DNA from: Streptomyces sp. NBC_01298
GTDB lineage: Bacteria > Actinomycetota > Actinomycetes > Streptomycetales > Streptomycetaceae
Direction: 5' to 3'
Length of the DNA: 64,000 nt
Assembly: GCF_035978755.1 (NCBI RefSeq)
Contig: NZ_CP108414.1
Location: 1,674,001 to 1,738,000 of the forward strand
In this document: one piece after another, positions 62,065 to 64,000 of the stretch
How the letters are laid out: every line of letters begins with the position of its first letter
Numbering within the stretch: position 1 is the first letter of the stretch
Made by a program: the position numbers and the translations under genes
Notes under the pieces: generated by a model
What the model saw: the letters and a program-made list of their open reading frames with translations, nothing else
What the model was told of the DNA's origin: nothing
Database searches by the model: none

Positions 62065-64000
62065 TCAGTCAACAAGGTAGTGGGCTTCGATGTAGGCAAC
62101 GGTCGAGTCGTACGGCTCCCCTACCGGCTTCAGCGTGTACCGGCGGAAGACCGCGGCGGTGGCGCGACGGGCGCCTCGGTTACGAGCGTCAGCGTTGTCC
62201 CATGACCGGCTGAGGGTGCGGGTGACCACCTGGTCGATCTCCTCGGCCAAGTTTCTCTCCGTGACTGTGAGGCCGGACGGTGCATGGTCGTGGATGATCC
62301 GCGATAGGACACCCACGTGGTCGTCGTCCAGCACGACGACGGCTTCGTCGGGGTGCTTCTCGGCGTTCACGATGGCGCGGGCAACCCGGAGTGCTTCGGA
62401 GAGGAACTCCAGGGCGTCCTGGGCGTTCTGGATGATCCGGTCCCGCAGCTGCTTGATCCGCTCTGCGAGGGCTGTGTACTTCACGGACCCTGGTTCGACG
62501 CCCTTTTCGAGGGCCGCCTTGATGTGGTCCAGGATCGCCGCTGCGGACGGCGGCGTCTTGTCCTCGCCGTCGCCCTTGTCGGGCTTGGGGCGGACGAGGG
62601 CCAGCAGCTCCTTGAGTATGGCGATGCCCTGGGCGTCCAGGACGAGGGCTTCCTCCTGAGAGGCGGCCACGGAGAAGGAGTGGACGTGGGTGTTGATGAT
62701 CTCCAGGACCATCGGCCCCAGTTCGGCCAGCCGTTCCTTCCTCTCCTCGTCGGAGGACTTCTTAAACAGGGTCGTGTACACAGACCCGAACAGCCCGAAG
62801 CCGTCACGATACTTGGCGACCCGCTTGTCAGTGTTGATCAGTGGGTACAGACGGGCCAGGAGCCGGTAGTTCTTGGTGAACACCTCAGCCACACCAGGGT
62901 TGGTGTCCAGGAAGACGTTGATGGCTCGAACGGACTCATATCCGTGGACTGTGAGGTCCAGGCCGTCCACGTCCACGAGGAGGTCTTCGATGCGGGCGAA
63001 GGTGATACGGAACTCGTCGACCAGCTCGGACAAGTCGGTGACGAACCCGCCTCCCTTGCCGGCCGCCGCCGAGGTGGGGTCGACGACGGCCCGCTGGACA
63101 TCTTCGGCGAGGCCGATGTAGTCCACGACCACGCCAGAGGTCTTCACGAACCCGGTCGGGGACACCCAGGTACGGTTCGGGCGCGTGATCGTCTGGAACA
63201 AAGTGTGGGCCTTCAGCGGCTTGTCCAGGTAGAGGACGCCCTCGTTGGGGGCGTCGAACCCAGTCATCAGCTTCGCGGTCACCACCAGGAAGCACAGCGG
63301 GTCGTCCGGTGTCAGGAACCGCCGCTTCTGCTCCTCCTCGTCGGCCTCCGAGAGCTGGAACACCCGCATGGCCGGGTCTTCTTCCTTGGAGTCCGAGACG
63401 GAGATGTTCACCTCGGCGGTGATCCGGTCATGCTTCCCGACCTCGGCGAGCACCTGTGACGACTCGAAGCCTGCCAGAAGCTCGTTGAGCTTGTCCGTGT
63501 ACGCCACGGCCAGCTCACGGTTGTAGGCGACGACCTGGGCCTTGAGGCCGTTGCGGTAAGCGCCGGCCAGGTAGTGGTCCACGATGTCCTGGCAGACCGC
63601 GTGTATGCGATCGGGGTTGGCGAACACCGAGGTGAGCCGCCCGAACTTACGGGACAGGGCCTCACGGTCGGGGTCGTCGAGGTCGAAGTCGTCGGCGAAC
63701 TGGTCGAACTCGGCCTGCAACGCAAGGTCGTTTATCTCGAAGGCGACCGGGCGGGGGTCCAGCATGACCGGGACGGTCGCCTCGTCCAGCAGAGACCGGG
63801 ACACCGAGTACCGGTGCAGCACCCTGCCCGGGTCGGTCTCCTCACCGAAGAGGGCGAAGGTGTCGGTGGCGAGGTTCCTGACGGGGGTGCCGGTCATGCC
63901 GAAGAACTTCGCGTGCGGCAACGCAGCACGCATCTGCCCAGCTAGGGACTTCGACCTGGCGGACTGAGTGCGGTGTGCCTCGTCGACCAGCACGACGATG
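62065..64000 (-). CDS. hsdR: type I restriction enzyme HsdR subunit, C-terminal part (5' end beyond window)
   Basis: Motor and nuclease subunit of a type I restriction-modification system; only the last 645 residues or so are inside. Visible are helicase motif II as LVDEAHRTQ, motif III as FFGMTGTPVRN, and the second RecA domain with LCFLVVTAKLMTGFDAPNEG (motif V) and TLFQTITRPNRTW (motif VI), followed by the long helical C-terminal domain that docks to the methylase (SVKYTALAERIKQLRDRIIQ). The N-terminal nuclease domain must lie to the right. hsdM and hsdS are not in the window and would be expected further right. The IS pair lies 93 bases past its stop. Confidence 0.9.
   Translation of the reverse strand, partial: IVVLVDEAHRTQSARSKSLAGQMRAALPHAKFFGMTGTPVRNLATDTFALFGEETDPGRVLHRYSVSRSLLDEATVPVMLDPRPVAFEINDLALQAEFDQFADDFDLDDPDREALSRKFGRLTSVFANPDRIHAVCQDIVDHYLAGAYRNGLKAQVVAYNRELAVAYTDKLNELLAGFESSQVLAEVGKHDRITAEVNISVSDSKEEDPAMRVFQLSEADEEEQKRRFLTPDDPLCFLVVTAKLMTGFDAPNEGVLYLDKPLKAHTLFQTITRPNRTWVSPTGFVKTSGVVVDYIGLAEDVQRAVVDPTSAAAGKGGGFVTDLSELVDEFRITFARIEDLLVDVDGLDLTVHGYESVRAINVFLDTNPGVAEVFTKNYRLLARLYPLINTDKRVAKYRDGFGLFGSVYTTLFKKSSDEERKERLAELGPMVLEIINTHVHSFSVAASQEEALVLDAQGIAILKELLALVRPKPDKGDGEDKTPPSAAAILDHIKAALEKGVEPGSVKYTALAERIKQLRDRIIQNAQDALEFLSEALRVARAIVNAEKHPDEAVVVLDDDHVGVLSRIIHDHAPSGLTVTERNLAEEIDQVVTRTLSRSWDNADARNRGARRATAAVFRRYTLKPVGEPYDSTVAYIEAHYLVD

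Overview
This window is a high-GC actinobacterial chromosome segment, almost certainly from a Streptomyces. The evidence is the GC-rich third codon positions, frequent GTG and TTG starts, GGAGG-type ribosome binding sites, four-base stop/start overlaps, and a gene set typical of the genus: gluABCD, an IclR-controlled allantoin cluster, a double Lrp protein, and a CorA with a proline-rich N-terminus. No plasmid or phage backbone is seen apart from an integrative island at the right end.

Layout. 1-2.7 kb holds the 3' part of an L,D-transpeptidase and a secreted S15/CocE-type hydrolase. 2.8-6.0 kb is a glutamate ABC transporter operon. 6.2-8.4 kb holds housekeeping genes and an unusual tRNA-Trp. 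8.4-14.4 kb is a sugar ABC transporter operon with a ROK kinase, divergent from a Gfo/Idh/MocA dehydrogenase. 14.4-18.8 kb holds single-gene enzymes (P450, DMT exporter, DHFR-like, SDR, PNPOx-like). 19.0-22.6 kb is alc-allB divergent from allR. 22.7-26.4 kb is an ABC exporter divergent from a NarL-type two-component system. 26.4-30.7 kb holds a MocR regulator, a small gene, a MobA-like nucleotidyltransferase and malate synthase. 31-36.7 kb holds a secreted SGNH hydrolase, an exonuclease-Mth938 fusion, an NB-ARC/TPR-like ATPase and an Lrp regulator. 36.9-50.1 kb is the purine/glyoxylate block: purine permease, 8-oxoguanine/guanine deaminase-like enzyme, uricase, uraH, uraD, a small HTH regulator, a thiamine-binding-fold protein, hyi, glxR, catalase, an APH-fold kinase and gcl. 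50.3-56.2 kb holds a zinc-ribbon protein, glutathione peroxidase, acyl-CoA synthetase, an AlkZ-like protein and CorA. 56.5-64 kb is an integrative island: tyrosine integrase, excisionase-like HTH, a broken small gene, a hypothetical gene, IS481- and IS630-family elements lying end to end, and the C-terminal part of a type I restriction HsdR that runs off the window.

How the genes work together. The scattered purine genes form one route. Oxidised purine goes to urate, then 5-hydroxyisourate, OHCU, S-allantoin, allantoate, and ureidoglycolate/glyoxylate. Glyoxylate then goes either to malate (aceB) or to tartronate semialdehyde and glycerate (gcl, hyi, glxR). Catalase removes the H2O2 made by uricase. 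Two shared promoter motifs tie the route together. One is a pair of TTCC(G/A)-N5-(C/T)(G/A)GAA palindromes with centres exactly 21 bp apart, found at allB/allR, aceB, hyi and gcl and in weaker form at the catalase gene; it probably binds the IclR-family AllR. The other is TCAACA-N3-TGTTGA, overlapping the -35 region at allB, aceB, uraD and the catalase gene, with a degenerate copy at the deaminase gene; its regulator is unknown. These operator layouts are the most interesting signal I found. Next come the exonuclease-Mth938 fusion and the two insertion sequences whose transposase stop codons share one CTAG.
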